Assembly (NCBI RefSeq): GCF_024808815.1
Contig: NZ_JANUCS010000001.1
Coordinates: forward strand, 62,001-126,000
Origin: Methanosalsum natronophilum
GTDB lineage: Archaea > Halobacteriota > Methanosarcinia > Methanosarcinales > Methanosarcinaceae
DNA: 64,000 nucleotides
Reading direction: 5' to 3'
Shown: in pieces, positions 63,900 to 64,000 of the stretch
Layout of the letters: each line of letters begins with the position of its first letter
How positions within the stretch are numbered: position 1 is the stretch's first letter
Translations under genes and position numbers: made by a program
The notes under the pieces: generated by a model
Told to the model about the DNA's origin: nothing
What the model saw: only the letters and a program-made list of their open reading frames with translations
The model's database searches: none

Positions 63900-64000
63900 T
63901 TCTAATGTCCTCTTTATACTTTTGAGATTAGTGAAATTAGTATGAGCTCAAGTCTTTAAATATCTAACTTTTGATTTAACACTTTTCATAACATAACTAA
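63900..64000 (-). promoter_or_regulatory. Upstream region of pheT
   Basis: The last 101 bases. On the minus strand GATATTTAAAGAC around 63953-63965 is a good TATA-like box, which would start transcription near 63930, leaving a leader of about 30 bases. No coding sequence is supported. Confidence 0.5.

Noticed and set aside
1..64000. CRISPR arrays, IS elements, prophage or integrated plasmid
   Set aside because: No spaced direct repeats, transposase, integrase or phage genes were found; gene content is housekeeping throughout.

Overview
The window is chromosomal DNA from a methylotrophic methanogenic archaeon, most likely of the Methanosarcinales/Methanosarcinaceae. The evidence is a trimethylamine methyltransferase gene (mttB) with an in-frame amber codon at the pyrrolysine position, its corrinoid protein MttC, a RamA-type corrinoid activase, the complete set of coenzyme F430 biosynthesis genes, a split RNA polymerase B subunit (B'/B''), glycerol-1-phosphate dehydrogenase for archaeal lipids, aEF-2, aIF2-gamma and a Kae1-Bud32 fusion. 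The DNA is visibly AT-rich. The genus cannot be fixed from this window. No IS elements, CRISPR arrays, phage genes or rRNA genes were found.

Layout. 1-10.5 kb (minus): tRNA-Lys, rpoH, rpoB2, rpoB1, rpoA1, rpoA2, rpl30e, nusA, rps12, rps7 and the start of the EF-2 gene, the classic archaeal transcription/translation operon. 10.7-16.3 kb (minus): coaBC, pantoate kinase and phosphopantothenate synthetase (archaeal CoA route), then dadD and ahcY (S-adenosylhomocysteine recycling). 16.5-18.9 kb (plus): a Vms1-like protein, an unknown protein and rRNA methyltransferase RrmJ. 18.9-22.8 kb: an APC-Usp transporter, a PHP phosphatase and a cyclase-family hydrolase. 22.9-28.8 kb (minus): aIF2-gamma, PIN protein, RpoE, Spt4, dephospho-CoA kinase, eS24, eS31, then Kae1-Bud32 and the XTP pyrophosphatase. 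29-31.6 kb (minus): DUF63, SpoIIM and purP.

31.8-43 kb (plus): G1P dehydrogenase, two conserved archaeal proteins, the cfbA-E-D-C-B cluster that makes the methyl-coenzyme M reductase cofactor F430, endA, a DUF2209-like protein, hflX and a PHP protein. 43-53 kb is the methylamine region: mttB-mttC (minus), a large divergent regulatory region, then a plus-strand trio (HyuA-like ATPase, DUF1638, second HyuA-like ATPase) converging on ramA and an unrecognised 193-residue protein. 53.5-58.1 kb (plus): MinD-like ATPase, secretion ATPase and two TadC/ArlJ-like membrane proteins, a pilus or secretion assembly without visible pilins. 58.1-64 kb: class I fumarase, tRNA-Leu, CutA, a site-2 protease, an intron-containing tRNA-Arg and pheT.

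The genes fit together as methylotrophic methanogenesis (MttBC with RamA, F430), cofactor supply (CoA, F430, S-adenosylhomocysteine salvage) and information processing. The least explained part is the HyuA-DUF1638-HyuA-RamA block beside mttBC. Other points of interest are two probable AUN start codons (rpoB2 and the second tadC), near-absence of TAG as a stop codon, and palindromic elements at several promoters.
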